From positions 12,418,001 to 12,482,000 of the forward strand of contig OY970823.1 in assembly GCA_963853835.1 (NCBI GenBank): a stretch of DNA of 64,000 bases, given 5' to 3'. The position numbers and the translations under genes are program-made. Source of the DNA: Calendula officinalis. Taxonomy: Eukaryota > Streptophyta > Magnoliopsida > Asterales > Asteraceae. Positions 39,585-54,631 of the stretch are shown in pieces; the stretch's first letter is position 1; the number at the start of each line of letters is the position of its first letter. The notes beneath the pieces were generated by a model that was given only the letters and a program-made list of their open reading frames with translations, made no database searches and was not told the origin of the DNA.

Positions 39585-42500
39585 CTATAAGTATCCATTT
39601 TTTAAACTGTAATTGGTGTCTAGAATCCATACGAACGCCCCGTGAACGATTTCACCACTAGCTATGACCAATAACCTATAAGTATCCATCTTAAACCTTA
39701 ATTGGTGTCCATTACCCATACGAATGGCCCGTGAACCATTATAACCACTAGCTACGACCAATAACCTATAAGTATCCTTGTTACACCGTAAGTAGCGTCC
39801 ATAGCCCATACGAATGGCCCGTGAACCCTTATAACCACTAGCTATAACCAATAACCTATAAGTATCATTTTTTTAAACTGTGATTGGTGTTGATAACCCT
39901 TACAAATGGCCCGTGAACCATTATAACTAATAGCTATGACCAATAACCTATAAGTATCCATTTTTTAAACTGTAATTTGAGTCTAGAACCGATACGAATG
40001 CCCCGTGAACGATTTTGACCACTCGCTATGACCAATAACCTATATGTATCCATTTTAAACCTTAATTGGTGTCCATTACCTATACGAATGACCCGTGAAC
40101 CATCATAACCACTAGCTACGACCAATAACATATAAATATCCTTGTTAAACCGTAATTAGCGTCCGTAGCCCATACAATGGCCCTTAAACCATTATAATCA
40201 CTGGCTATAACCAACAACCTATAAGTATCTATTTTTTAAACTGTGATTGGTATTGATAACCCATACAAATGGCCCGTGAACCATTATAACCAATAGCTAT
40301 GACCAATAACCGATAAGTATCCATTTTGTAAACAATAATTGGTGTCAACAACCCATACGAATGCCCCGTGAACGATTTTAACCACTAGCTATGACCAATA
40401 ACTTATAAGTGTCCATTTTAAACCTTAATTGGTGTCCATTACCCAAACGAGTGGCACGTGAACCGTTATAACCATTAGCTACGACCAATAACCTATAAGT
40501 ATCCTTGCTAAACCGTAATTAGCGTCCATAGCCCATACGAATGCCTCGTGAACCATTATAACCACTCGCTATAACCAATAACCTATAAGTATCCATTTTT
40601 TAAACTGTAACTGGTGTTGATAACCCATTTAAATGGCCCGTGAACCATTATAACCAATAGCTATGACCAATAACCTATAAGTATCCATCTTAAACCTTAA
40701 TTGGTGTCCATTACCCATACGAATTGCCCGTGAACCATTAAAACCACTAGCTACGACCAATAACCTATAAGTATCCTTGTTACACCGTAAGTAGCGTCCA
40801 TAGCCCATACGAATGGCCTGTGAACCCTTATAACCACTAGCTATAACCAATAACCTATAAGTATCCATTTTTTAAACTGTGATTGGTGTTGATAACCCTT
40901 ACAAATGGCTCGTGAACCATTATAACCAATAGCTGTGACCAATAACCTATAAGTATCCATTTGTTAAACTGTAATTGGTGTCTACAACCCATACGAATGC
41001 CCCGTGAATGATTTTGACCACTAGCTATGACCAATAACCTATATGTATCCATTTTAAACCTAAATTGGTGTCCATTACCTATACGAATGGCCCGTGAACC
41101 ATCATAACCACTAGCTATGACCAATAACCTATAAGTATCCTTGTTAAACCGTAATTAGCGTCCGTAGCCCATACGAATGGCCCTTAAACCATTATAATCA
41201 CTTGCTATAACACATAACCTAAAAGTATCTATTTTTTAAACTGTGATTGGTGTTGATAACCCATACAAATGGCCCGTGAACCATTATAACCACTAGCTAT
41301 GACCAATAACCGATAAGTATCAGTTTTTTAAACTATAATTGGTGTCTACAACCCATACGAATTCCCCGTGAACGATTTTGACCACTAGATAAGACCAATA
41401 ACTTATAAGTATCCATTTTAAACCTTAATTGGTGTCCATTACCTATACGAGTGGTCCGTGAACCATTATAACCACTAGCTACGACCAATAACATATAAGT
41501 ATCCTTGCTAAACCGTAATTAGCGTCCATAGCCCATACGAATGCCCCGTGAACCATTATAACCACTCGCTATAACCAATAGCCTATAAGTATCCATTTTT
41601 TAAACTGTAATTGGTGTTGATAACCCATATAAATGGCCCGTGAACCATTATAACCAATGGCTATGACCAATAACCTATAAGTATCCATTTTTTAAACTGT
41701 AATTGGTGTCTAGAATCCATACGAACGCCCCGTGAACGATTTCACCACTAGCTATGACCAATAACCTATAAGTATCCATCTTAAACCTTAATTGGTGTCC
41801 ATTACCCATACGAATGGCCCGTGAACCATTATAACCACTAGCTACGACCAATAACCTATAAGTATCCTTGTTACACCGTAAGTAGCGTCCCTAGCCCATA
41901 CGAATGGCCCGTGAATCCTTATAACCACTAGCTATAACCAATAACCTATAAGTATCATTTTTTTAAACTGTAATTGGTGTTGATAACCCATATAAATGGC
42001 CCGTGAACCATTATAACCAATAGCTATGACCAATAACCTATAAGTATCCATTTTTTAAACTGTAATTTGTGTCTAGAACCGATACGAATGCCCCGTGAAC
42101 GATTTTGACCACTCGCTATGACCAATAACCTATATGTATCCATTTTAAACCTTAATTGGTGTCCATTACCTATACGAATGACCCGTGAACCATCATAACC
42201 ACTAGCTACGACCAATAACATATAAATATCCTTGTTAAACCGTAATTAGCGTCCGTAGCCCATACAATGGCCCTTAAACCATTATAATCACTGGCTATAA
42301 CCAACAACCTATAAGTATCTATTTTTTAAACTGTGATTGGTATTGATAACCCATACAAATGGCCCGTGAACCATTATAACCAATAGCTATGACCAATAAC
42401 CGATAAGTATCCATTTTTTAAACAATAATTGGTGTCAACAACCCATACGAATGCCCCGTGAACGATTTTAACCACTAGCTATGACCAATAACTTATAAGT

Positions 42501-45500
42501 GTCCATTTTAAACCTTAATTGGTGTCCATTACCCAAACGAGTGGCACGTGAACCGTTATAACCATTAGCTACGACCAATAACCTATAAGTATCCTTGCTA
42601 AACCGTAATTAGCGTCCATAGCCCATACGAATGCCTCGTGAACCATTATAACCACTCGCTATAACCAATAACCTATAAGTATCCATTTTTTAAACTGTAA
42701 CTGGTGTTGATAACCCATTTAAATGGCCCGTGAACCATTATAACCAATAGCTATGACCAATAACCTATAAGTATCCATTTTTTAAACTGTATTGGTATCT
42801 AGAATCCATACGAATGCCCCGTGAATGATTTTGACCACTAGCTACGACCAATAACCTATAAGTATCCATTTTAAACCTTAATTGGTGTCCATTACCCATA
42901 CGAATGGCCCGTGAACCATATAACCACTAGCTACGACCAATAACCTATAAGTATCCTTGTTACACCGTAAGTAGCGTCCATAGCCCATATGAATGGCCCG
43001 TGAACCCTTATAACCACTAGCTATAACCAATAACCTATAAGTATCATTTTTTTAAACTGTGATTGGTGTTGATAACCCTTACAAATGGCCCGTGAACCAT
43101 TATAACCAATAGCTATGACCAATAACCTATAAGTATCCATTTTTTAAACTGTAATTGGTGTCTAGAACCCATACGAACGCCCCGTGAACGATTTCACCAC
43201 TAGCTATGACCAATAACCTATAAGTATCCATCTTAAACCTTAATTGGTGTCCATTACCCATACGAATTGCCCGTGAACCATTATAACCACTAGCTACGAC
43301 CAATAACCTATAAGTATCCTTGTTACACCGTAAGTAGCGTCCATAGCCCATACGAATGGCCTGTGAACCCTTATAACCACTAGCTATAACCAATAACCTA
43401 TAAGTATCCATTTTTTAAACTGTGATTGGTGTTGATAACCCTTACAAATGGCTCGTGAACCATTATAACCAATAGCTGTGACCAATAACCTATAAGTATC
43501 CATTTGTTAAACTGTAATTGGTGTCTAGAACCCATACGAATGCCCCGTGAATGATTTTGACCACTAGCTATGACCAATAACCTATATGTATCCATTTTAA
43601 ACCTAAATTGGTGTCCATTACCTATACGAATGGCCCGTGAACCATCATAACCACTAGCTATGACCAATAACCTATAAGTATCCTTGTTAAACCGTAATTA
43701 GCGTCCGTAGCCCATACGAATGGCCCTTAAACCATTATAATCACTTGCTATAACACATAACCTAAAAGTATCTATTTTTTAAACTGTGATTGGTGTTGAT
43801 AACCCATACAAATGGCCCGTGAACCATTATAACCACTAGCTATGACCAATAACCGATAAGTATCAGTTTTTTAAACTATAATTGGTGTCTACAACCCATA
43901 CGAATTCCCCGTGAACGATTTTGACCACTAGATAAGACCAATAACTTATAAGTATCCATTTTAAACCTTAATTGGTGTCCATTACCTATACGAGTGGTCC
44001 GTGAACCATTATAACCACTAGCTACGACCAATAACATATAAGTATCCTTGCTAAACCGTAATTAGCGTCCATAGCCCATACGAATGCCCCGTGAACCATT
44101 ATAACCACTCGCTATAACCAATAGCCTATAAGTATCCATTTTTTAAACTGTAATTGGTGTTGATAACCCATATAAATGCCCCGTGAACCATTATAACCAA
44201 TGGCTATGACCAATAACCTATAAGTATCCATTTTTTAAACTGTAATTGGTGTCTAGAATCCATACGAACGCCCCGTGAACGATTTCACCACTAGCTATGA
44301 CCAATAACCTATAAGTATCCATCTTAAACCTTAATTGGTGTCCATTACCCATACGAATGGCCCGTGAACCATTATAACCACTAGCTACGACCAATAACCT
44401 ATAAGTATCCTTGTTACACCGTAAGTAGCGTCCATAGCCCATACGAATGGCCCGTGAACCCTTATAACCACTAGCTATAACCAATAACCTATAAGTATCA
44501 TTTTTTTAAACTGTAATTGGTGTTGATAACCCATATAAATGGCCCGTGAACCATTATAACCAATAGCTATGACCAATAACCTATAAGTATCCATTTTTTA
44601 AACTGTAATTTGTGTCTAGAACCGATACGAATGCCCCGTGAACGATTTTGACCACTCGCTATGACCAATAACCTATATGTATCCATTTTAAACCTTAATT
44701 GGTGTCCATTACCTATACGAATGACCCGTGAACCATCATAACCACTAGCTACGACCAATAACATATAAATATCCTTGTTAAACCGTAATTAGCGTCCGTA
44801 GCCCATACAATGGCCCTTAAACCATTATAATCACTGGCTATAACCAACAACCTATAAGTATCTATTTTTTAAACTGTGATTGGTATTGATAACCCATACA
44901 AATGGCCCGTGAACCATTATAACCAATAGCTATGACCAATAACCGATAAGTATCCATTTTTTAAACAATAATTGGTGTCAACAACCCATACGAATGCCCC
45001 GTGAACGATTTTAACCACTAGCTATGACCAATAACTTATAAGTGTCCATTTTAAACCTTAATTGGTGTCCATTACCCAAACGAGTGGCACGTGAACCGTT
45101 ATAACCATTAGCTACGACCAATAACCTATAAGTATCCTTGCTAAACCGTAATTACCGTCCATAGCCCATACGAATGCCTCGTGAACCATTATAACCAATC
45201 GCTATAACCAATAACCTATAAGTATCCATTTTTTAAACTGTAACTGGTGTTGATAACCCATTTAAATGGCCCGTGAACCATTATAACCAATAGCTATGAC
45301 CAATAACCTATAAGTATCCATTTTTTAAACTGTATTGGTATCTAGAATCCATACGAATGCCCCGTGAATGATTTTGACCACTAGCTACGACCAATAACCT
45401 ATAAGTATCCATTTTAAACCTTAATTGGTGTCCATTACCCATACGAATGGCCCGTGAACCATATAACCACTAGCTACGACCAATAACCTATAAGTATCCT

Positions 45501-45940
45501 TGTTACACCGTAAGTAGCGTCCATAGCCCATATGAATGGCCCGTGAACCCTTATAACCACTAGCTATAACCAATAACCTATAAGTATCATTTTTTTAAAC
45601 TGTGATTGGTGTTGATAACCCTTACAAATGGCCCGTGAACCATTATAACCAATAGCTATGACCAATAACCTATAAGTATCCATTTTTTAGACTGTAATTG
45701 GTGTCTAGAACCCATACGAACGCCCTGTGAACGATTTCACCACTAGCTATGACCAATAACCTATAAGTATCCATCTTAAACCTTAATTGGTGTCCATTAC
45801 CCATACGAATTGCCCGTGAACCATTATAACCACTAGCTACGACCAATAACCTATAAGTATCCTTGTTACACCGTAAGTAGCGTCCATAGCCCATACGAAT
45901 GGCCTGTGAACCCTTATAACCACTAGCTATAACCAATAAC
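39585..45940. repeat. Satellite array, 2543-bp HOR
   Basis: Blocks recur at an exact 2543-bp step: 40855 to 43398 to 45941, 42024 to 44567, 43127 to 45670, and the segment at 41675 to 44218. The unit is close to 28 monomers (7 x 364 = 2548). The first copy (39585-41674) is only 2090 bp because about 453 bp, five monomers, are missing near 40673. Copies are nearly identical, so homogenisation is recent. No genes. Confidence 0.87.
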
Positions 45941-48900
45941 CTATAAGTATCCATTTTTTAAACCGTGATTGGTGTTGATAACCCTTACAAATGGCTCGTG
46001 AACCATTATAACCAATAGCTGTGACCAATAACCTATAAGTATCCATTTGTTAAACTGTAATTGGTGTCTAGAACCCATACGAATGCCCCGTGAATGATTT
46101 TGACCACTAGCTATGACCAATAACCTATATGTATCCATTTTAAACCTAAATTGGTGTCCATTACCTATACGAATGGCCCGTGAACCATCATAACCACTAG
46201 CTATGACCAATAACCTATAAGTATCCTTGTTAAACCGTAATTAGCGTCCGTAGCCCATACGAATGGCCCTTAAACCATTATAATCACTTGCTATAACCAA
46301 TAACCTAAAAGTATCTATTTTTTAAACTGTGATTGGTGTTGATAACCCATACAAATGGCGCGTGAACCATTATAACCACTAGCTATGACCAATAACCGAT
46401 AAGTATCAGTTTTTTAAAATATAATTGGTGTCTACAACCCATACGAATTCCCCGTGAACGATTTTGACCACTAGATAAGACCAATAAATTATAAGTATCC
46501 ATCTTAAACCTTAATTGGTGTCCATTACCCATACGAATTGCCCGTGAACCATTATAACCACTAGCTACGACCAATAACCTATAAGTATCCTTGTTACACC
46601 GTAAGTAGCGTCCATAGCCCATACGAATGGCCTGTGAACCCTTATAACCACTAGCTATAACCAATAACCTATAAGTATCCATTTTTTAAACTGTGATTGG
46701 TGTTGATAACCCTTACAAATGGCTCGTGAACCATTATAACCAATAGCTGTGACCAATAACCTATAAGTATCCATTTGTTAAACTGTAATTGGTGTCTAGA
46801 ACCCATATGAATGCCCCATGAATGATTTTGACCACTAGCTATGACCAATAACCTATATGTATCCATTTTAAACCTAAATTGGTGTCCATTACCTATACGA
46901 ATGGCCCGTGAACCATCATAACCACTAGCTATGACCAATAACCTATAAGTATCCTTGTTAAACCGTAATTAGCGTCCGTAGCCCATACGAATGGCCCTTA
47001 AACCATTATAATCACTTGCTATAACCAATAACCTAAAAGTATCTATTTTTTAAACTGTGATTGGTGTTGATAACCCATACAAATGGCCCGTGAACCATTA
47101 TAACCACTAGCTATGACCAATAACCGATAAGTATCAGTTTTTTAAACTTTAATTGGTGTCTACAACCCATACGAATTCCCCGTGAACGATTTTGACCACT
47201 AGATAAGACCAATAACTTATAAGTATCCATCTTAAACCTTAATTGGTGTCCATTACCCATACGAATTGCCCCTGAACCATTATAACCACTAGCTACGACC
47301 AATAACCTATAAGTATCCTTGTTACACCGTAATTAGCGTCCATAGCCCATATGAATGGCCCGTGAACCCTTATAACCACTAGCTATAACCAATAACCTAT
47401 AAGTATCATTTTTTTAAACTGTGATTGGTGTTGATAACCCTTACAAATGGCCCGTGAACCATTATAACCAATAGCTATGACCAATAACCTATAAGTATCC
47501 ATTTTTTAAACTGTAATTGGTGTCTAGAACCCATACGAACGCCCCGTGAACGATTTCACCACTAGCTATGACCAATAACCTATAAGTATCCATCTTAAAC
47601 CTTAATTGGTGTCCATTACCCATACGAATTGCCCGTGAACCATTATAACCACTAGCTACGACCAATAACCTATAAGTATCCTTGTTATACCGTAAGTAGC
47701 GTCCATAGCCCATACGAATGGCCTGTGAACCCTTATAACCACTAGCTATAACCAATAACCTATAAGTATCCATTTTTTAAACTGTGATTGGTGTTGATAA
47801 CCCTTACAAATGGCTCGTGAACCATTATAACCAATAGCTGTGACCAATAACCTATAAGTATCCATTTGTTAAACTGTAATTGGTGTCTAGAACCCATACG
47901 AATGCCCCGTGAATGATTTTGACCACTAGCTATGACCAATAACCTATATGTATCCATTTTAAACCTAAATTGGTGTCCATTACCTATACGAATGGCCCGT
48001 GAACCATCATAACCACTAGCTATGACCAATAACCTATAAGTATCCTTGTTAAACCGTAATTAGCGTCCGTAGCCCATACGAATGGCCCTTAAACCATTAT
48101 AATCACTTGCTATAACCAATAACCTAAAAGTATCTATTTTTTAAACTGTGATTGGTGTTGATAACCCATACAAATGGCGCGTGAACCATTATAACCACTA
48201 GCTATGACCAATAACCGATAAGTATCAGTTTTTTAAAATATAATTGGTGTCTACAACCCATACGAATTCCCCGTGAACGATTTTGACCACTAGATAAGAC
48301 CAATAACTTATAAGTATCCATCTTAAACCTTAATTGGTGTCCATTACCCATACGAATTGCCCGTGAACCATTATAACCACTAGCTACGACCAATAACCTA
48401 TAAGTATCCTTGTTACACCGTAAGTAGCGTCCATAGCCCATACGAATGGCCTGTGAACCCTTATAACCACTAGCTATAACCAATAACCTATAAGTATCCA
48501 TTTTTTAAACTGTGATTGGTGTTGATAACCCTTACAAATGGCTCGTGAACCATTATAACCAATAGCTGTGACCAATAACCTATAAGTATCCATTTGTTAA
48601 ACTGTAATTGGTGTCTAGAACCCATATGAATGCCCCATGAATGATTTTGACCACTAGCTATGACCAATAACCTATATGTATCCATTTTAAACCTAAATTG
48701 GTGTCCATTACCTATACGAATGGCCCGTGAACCATCATAACCACTAGCTATGACCAATAACCTATAAGTATCCTTGTTAAACCGTAATTAGCGTCCGTAG
48801 CCCATACGAATGGCCCTTAAACCATTATAATCACTTGCTATAACCAATAACCTAAAAGTATCTATTTTTTAAACTGTGACTGGTGTTGATAACCCATACA

Positions 48901-50600
48901 AATGGCCCGTGAACCATTATAACCACTAGCTATGACCAATAACCGATAAGTATCAGTTTTTTAAATTTTAATTGGTGTCTACAACCCATACGAATTCCCC
49001 GTGAACGATTTTGACCACTAGATAAGACCAATAACCTATAAGTATCCATTTTAAACCTTAATTGGTGTCCATTACCCATACGAATGGCCCGTGAACCATA
49101 TAACCACTAGCTACGACCAATAACCTATAAGTATCCTTGTTACACCGTAAGTAGCGTCCATAGCCCATATGAATGGCCCGTGAACCCTTATAACCACTAG
49201 CTATAACCAATAACCTATAAGTATCATTTTTTTAAACTGTGATTGGTGTTGATAACCCTTACAAATGGCCCGTGAACCATTATAACCAATAGCTATGACC
49301 AATAACCTATAAGTATCCATTTTTTAGACTGTAATTGGTGTCTAGAACCCATACGAACGCCCTGTGAACGATTTCACCACTAGCTATGACCAATAACCTA
49401 TAAGTATCCATCTTAAACCTTAATTGGTGTCCATTACCCATACGAATTGCCCGTGAACCATTATAACCACTAGCTACGACCAATAACCTATAAGTATCCT
49501 TGTTATACCATAAGTAGCGTCCATAGCCCATACGAATGGCCTGTGAACCCTTATAACCACTAGCTATAACCAATAACCTATAAGTATCCATTTTTTAAAC
49601 TGTGATTGGTGTTGATAACCCTTACAAATGGCTCGTGAACCATTATAACCAATAGCTGTGACCAATAACCTATAAGTATCCATTTGTTAAACTGTAATTG
49701 GTGTCTAGAACCCATACGAATGCCCCGTGAATGATTTTGACCACTAGCTATGACCAATAACCTATATGTATCCATTTTAAACCTAAATTGGTGTCCATTA
49801 CCTATACGAATGGCCCGTGAACCATCATAACCACTAGCTATGACCAATAACCTATAAGTATCCTTGTTAAACCGTAATTAGCGTCCGTAGCCCATACGAA
49901 TGGCCCTTAAACCATTATAATCACTTGCTATAACCAATAACCTAAAAGTATCTATTTTTTAAACTGTGATTGGTGTTGATAACCCATACAAATGGCCCGT
50001 GAACCATTATAACCACTAGCTATGACCAATAACCGATAAGTATCAGTTTTTTAAACTATAATTGGTGTCTACAACCCATACGAATTCCCCGTGAACGATT
50101 TTGACCACTAGATAAGACCAATAACTTATAAGTATCCATCTTAAACCTTAATTGGTGTCCATTACCCATACGAATTGCCCGTGAACCATTATAACCACTA
50201 GCTACGACCAATAACCTATAAGTATCCTTGTTACACCGTAAGTAGCGTCCATAGCCCATACGAATGGCCTGTGAACCCTTATAACCACTAGCTATAACCA
50301 ATAACCTATAAGTATCCATTTTTTAAACTGTGATTGGTGTTGATAACCCTTACAAATGGCTCGTGAACCATTATAACCAATAGCTATGACCAATAACCTA
50401 TAAGTATCCATTTGTTAAACCGTAATTGGTGTCTAGAACCCATACGAATGCCCCGTGAATGATTTTGACCACTAGCTATGACCAATAACCTATATGTATC
50501 CATTTTAAACCTAAATTGGTGTCCATTACCTATACGAATGGCCCGTGAACCATCATAACCACTAGCTATGACCAATAACCTATAAGTATCCTTGTTAAAC
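45941..50600. repeat. Satellite array, 1819-bp HOR
   Basis: A shorter HOR derived from the 2543-bp unit. Diagnostic blocks at 45941, 47760 and 49578 and at 46669, 48488 and about 50307 step by 1818-1819 bp, close to 20 monomers or five tetramers. Private changes (for example CCCATATGAATGCCCCATG near 46804 and 48624) are shared between successive copies. Nothing but satellite is visible. Confidence 0.85.
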
Positions 50601-53600
50601 CGTAATTAGCGTCCGTAGCCCATACGAATGGCCCTTAAACCATTATAATCACTTGCTATAACCAATAACCTAAAAGTATCTATTTTTTAAACTGTGATTG
50701 GTGTTGATAACCCATACAAATGGCCCGTGAACCATTATAACCACTAGCTATGACTAATAACCGATAATTATCAGTTTTTTAAACTATAATTGGTGTCTAC
50801 AACCCATACGAATTCCCCGTGAACGATTTTGACCACTAGATAAGACCAATAACTTATAAGTATCCATTTTAAACCTTAATTGGTGTCCATTACCTATACG
50901 AGTGGTCCGTGAACCATTATAACCACTAGCTACGACCAATAACATATAAGTATCCTTGCTAAACCGTAATTAGCGTCCATAGCCCATACGAATGCCCCGT
51001 GAACCATTATAACCACTCGCTATAACCAATAGCCTATAAGTATCCATTTTTTAAACTGTAATTGGTGTTGATAACCCATATAAATGGCCCATGAACCATT
51101 ATAACCAATAGCTATGACCAATAACCTATAAGTATCCATTTTTTAAACTGTAATTGGTGTCTAGAATCCATACGAACGCCCCGTGAACGATTTCACCACT
51201 AGCTATGACCAATAACCTATAAGTATCCATCTTAAACCTTAATTGGTGTCCATTACCCATACGAATGGCCCGTGAACCATTATAACCACTAGCTACGACC
51301 AATAACCTATAAGTATCCTTGTTACACCGTAAGTAGCGTCCATAGGCCATACGAATGGCCCGTGAACCCTTATAACCACTAGCTATAACCAATAACCTAT
51401 AAGTATCATTTTTTTAAACTGTAATTGGTGTTGATAACCCATATAAATGGCCCGTGAACCATTATAACCAATAGCTATGACCAATAACCTATAAGTATCC
51501 ATTTTTTAAACTGTAATTTGTGTCTAGAACCGATACGAATGCCCCGTGAACGATTTTGACCACTCGCTATGACCAATAACCTATAAGTATCCATTTGTTA
51601 AACTGTAATTGGTGTCTAGAACCCATACGAATGCCCCGTGAATGATTTTGACCACTAGCTATGACCAATAACCTATATGTATCCATTTTAAACCTAAATT
51701 GGTGTCCATTACCTATACGAATGGCCCGTGAACCATCATAACCACTAGCTATGACCAATAACCTATAAGTATCCTTGTTACACCGTAAGTAGCGTCCATA
51801 GCCCATACGAATGGCCTGTGAACCCTTATAACCACTAGCTATAACCAATAACCTATAAGTATCCATTTTTTAAACTGTGATTGGTGTTGATAACCCTTAC
51901 AAATGGCTCGTGAACCATTATAACCAATAGCTATGACCAATAACCTATAAGTGTCCATTTGTTAAACCGTAATTGGTGTCTAGAACCCATACGAACGCCC
52001 CGTGAACGATTTCACCACTAGCTATGACCAATAACCTATAAGTATCCATCTTAAACCTTAATTGGTGTCCATTACCCATACGAATGGCCCGTGAACCATT
52101 ATAACCACTAGCTACGACCAATAACCTATAAGTATCCTTGTTACACCGAAAGTAGCGTCCATAGCCCATACGAATGGCCTGTGAACCCTTATAACCACTA
52201 GCTATAACCAATAACCTAAAAGTATCCACTTTTTAAACTGTAATTGGTGTTGATAACCCATATAAATTGCCCGTGAACCATTATAACCAATAGCTATAAC
52301 CAATAACCTATAAGTATCCATTTTTTAAACTGTAATTGGTGTCTAGAATCCATACGAACGCCCCGTGAACGATTTCACCACTAGCTATGACCAATAACCT
52401 ATAAGTATCCATCTTAAACCTTAATTGGTGTCCATTACCCATACGAATGGCCCGTGAACCATTATAACCACTAGCTACGACCAATAACCTATAAGTATCC
52501 TTGTTACACCGTAAGTAGCGTCCATAGCCCATACGAATGGCCTGTGAACCCTTATAACCACTAGCTAAAACCAATAACCTATAAGTATCCATTTTTTAAA
52601 CTGTGATTGGTGTTGATAACCCTTACAAATGGCTCGTGAACCATTATAACCAATAGCTATGACCAATAACCAATAAGTATCCATTTGTTAAACTGTAATT
52701 GGTGTCTAGAACCCATACGAATGCCCCGTGAATGATTTTGACCACTAGCTATGACCAATAACCTATATGTATCCATTTTAAACCTAAATTGGTGTCAATT
52801 ACCTATACGAATGGCCCGTGAACCATCATAACCACTAGCTATATGACCAATAACCTATAAGTATCCTTGTTAAACCGTAATTAGCGTCCGTAGCCCATAC
52901 GAATGGCCCTTAAACCATTATAATCACTTGCTATAACCAATAACCTAAAAGTATCTATTTTTTAAACTGTGATTGGTGTTGATAACCCATACAAATGGCC
53001 CGTGAACCATTATAACCACTAGCTATGACCAATAACCGATAATTATCAGTTTTTTAAACTATAATTGGTGTCTACAACCCATACGAATTCCCCGTGAACG
53101 ATTTTGACCACTAGATAAGACCAATAACTTATAAGTATCCATTTTAAACCTTAATTGGTGTCCATTACCTATACGAGTGGTCCGTGAACCATTATAACCA
53201 CTAGCTACGACCAATAACATATAAGTATCCTTGCTAAACCGTAATTAGCGTCCATAGCCCATACGAATGCCCCGTGAACCATTATAACCACTCGCTATAA
53301 CCAATAGCCTATAAGTATCCATTTTTTAAACTGTAATTGGTGTTGATAACCCATATAAATGGCCCGTGAACCATTATAACCAATAGCTATGACCAATAAC
53401 CTATAAGTATCCATTTTTTAAACTGTAATTGGTGTCTAGAATCCATACGAACGCCCCGCGAACGATTTCACCACTAGCTATGACCAATAACCTATAAGTA
53501 TCCATCTTAAACCTTAATTGGTGTCCATTACCCATACGAATGGCCCGTGAACCATTATAACCACTAGCTACGACCAATAACCTATAAGTATCCTTGTTAC

Positions 53601-54180
53601 ACCGTAAGTAGCGTCCATAGCCCATACGAATGGCCCGTGAACCCTTATAACCAATAGCTATAACCAATAACCTATAAGTATCATTTTTTTAAACTGTGAT
53701 TGGTGTTGATAACCCTTACAAATGGCCCGTGAACCATTATAACCAATAGCTATGACCAATAAACCTATAAGTATCCATTTTGTAAACTTTAATTGGTGTC
53801 TAGAACCCATACGAATGCCCCGTGAACGATTTTGACCACTCGCTATGACCAATAACCTATATGTATCCATTTTAAAACTTAATTGGTGTCCATTACCTAT
53901 ACGAATGGCCCGTGAACCATCATAACCACTAGCTACGACCAATAACATATAAATATCCTTGTTAAACCGTAATTAGCGTCCGTAGCCCATACAATGGCCC
54001 TTAAACCATTATAATCACTGGCTATAACCAACAACCTATAAGTATCTATTTTTTAAACTGTGATTGGTATTGATAACCCATACAAATGGCCCGTGAACCA
54101 TTATAACCAATAGCTATGACCAATAACCGATAAGTATCCATTTTTTAAACAATAATTGGTCTCAACAACCCATACGAATG
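50601..54180. repeat. Satellite array, mosaic of 364-bp tetramers
   Basis: Monomers of the same four types continue up to the LINE insertion, with simple tetramer steps (similar blocks near 51945 and 52308, 363 bp apart) and blocks shared with the 2543-bp HOR (51126 and 53401). A 2-bp expansion, AGCTATATGACC, occurs near 52840. The last 15-17 bp form the left target-site duplication of the LINE. No genes. Confidence 0.82.
54164..54180. repeat. Left target-site duplication of LINE fragment
   Basis: AACAACCCATACGAATG is satellite sequence and recurs at 54630-54646 after the A-tail. The first one or two As may belong to the tail, giving a duplication of 15-17 bp, typical of target-primed reverse transcription. 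Confidence 0.88.
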
Positions 54181-54404
54181 CTAAGAGTGTTGTGTCCCGT
54201 ATCGTGCTGGGAGCTACTACCTATTACATTTGGCTAGAGCGAAATGCTAGGTTGTTCAGAAAGAAGTATAAACCGCACATGCAGTTGTGTGATGAAATTA
54301 TTGCTACTGTTCGGTTAAAACTGATGACTCTGAAGTTTAAGAAGAAGACAGTTGGTGTTCAGCGGATGCTAGACAACTGGAAGATCCCGGATTTGATTGT
54401 TTAG
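54180..54404 (+). pseudogene. C-terminal remnant of LINE ORF2 (after the reverse-transcriptase zinc-binding domain)
   Basis: An open frame of 74 codons ends at TAG 54402-54404. It encodes a basic tail containing TTYYIWLERNARLF, a Lys/Arg-rich stretch and MLDNWKIPD near the end. This pattern follows the zf-RVT zinc-binding region in plant LINE reverse transcriptases. The catalytic reverse-transcriptase and endonuclease domains are absent. The frame appears to extend upstream from a TTG at 54156, but those codons are satellite sequence, so there is no native start. No internal stop is present, consistent with a fairly young insertion. Confidence 0.85.
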
Positions 54405-54631
54405 TTCGGTGCTATGTTCTTATGTTTTCTTTTGGTTTTTTGAGAGAAAGTCTGTTTTGTGAGGTTGTTGATAGTTCTAGATGGTCTTAGCTTTGTTTAT
54501 GGCATTTCATAAACTCTGTCTTTGTTGTTTCAAGCTTTTGCTTGAGGTCAATGTGGCCGCCAGTCACATTCCTATGTAGTTCTTTTTGTGATTAATATAT
54601 TTAGCCAGGGTAAACCCTTTACCCAAAAAAA
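54181..54631 (+). mobile_element. 5'-truncated LINE (non-LTR retrotransposon) tail
   Basis: About 450 bp unrelated to the satellite: the last ~74 codons of a plant LINE ORF2, about 220 bp of 3' UTR, a terminal hairpin and a short A-run, bounded by a 15-17-bp target-site duplication. Removing it and one duplication copy restores a normal satellite monomer. Most of the element is missing at the 5' end, as is usual for LINE insertions that stop reverse transcription early. It cannot move on its own. The protein tail resembles plant LINEs that I associate with Asteraceae, a lead from memory. Confidence 0.9.
54608..54624 (+). other. 3'-terminal hairpin of the LINE
   Basis: GGGTAAACCCTTTACCC forms a perfect 7-bp stem with a CCC loop and is followed directly by seven As. 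Its place at the very end of the element suggests an RNA structure recognised by the LINE reverse transcriptase during target-primed reverse transcription. The role is inferred from position. Confidence 0.7.

Noticed and set aside
54156..54179. Start of the LINE ORF at TTG 54156
   Set aside because: This part is satellite and target-site duplication; the LINE coding sequence is entered in mid-protein and has no native start.
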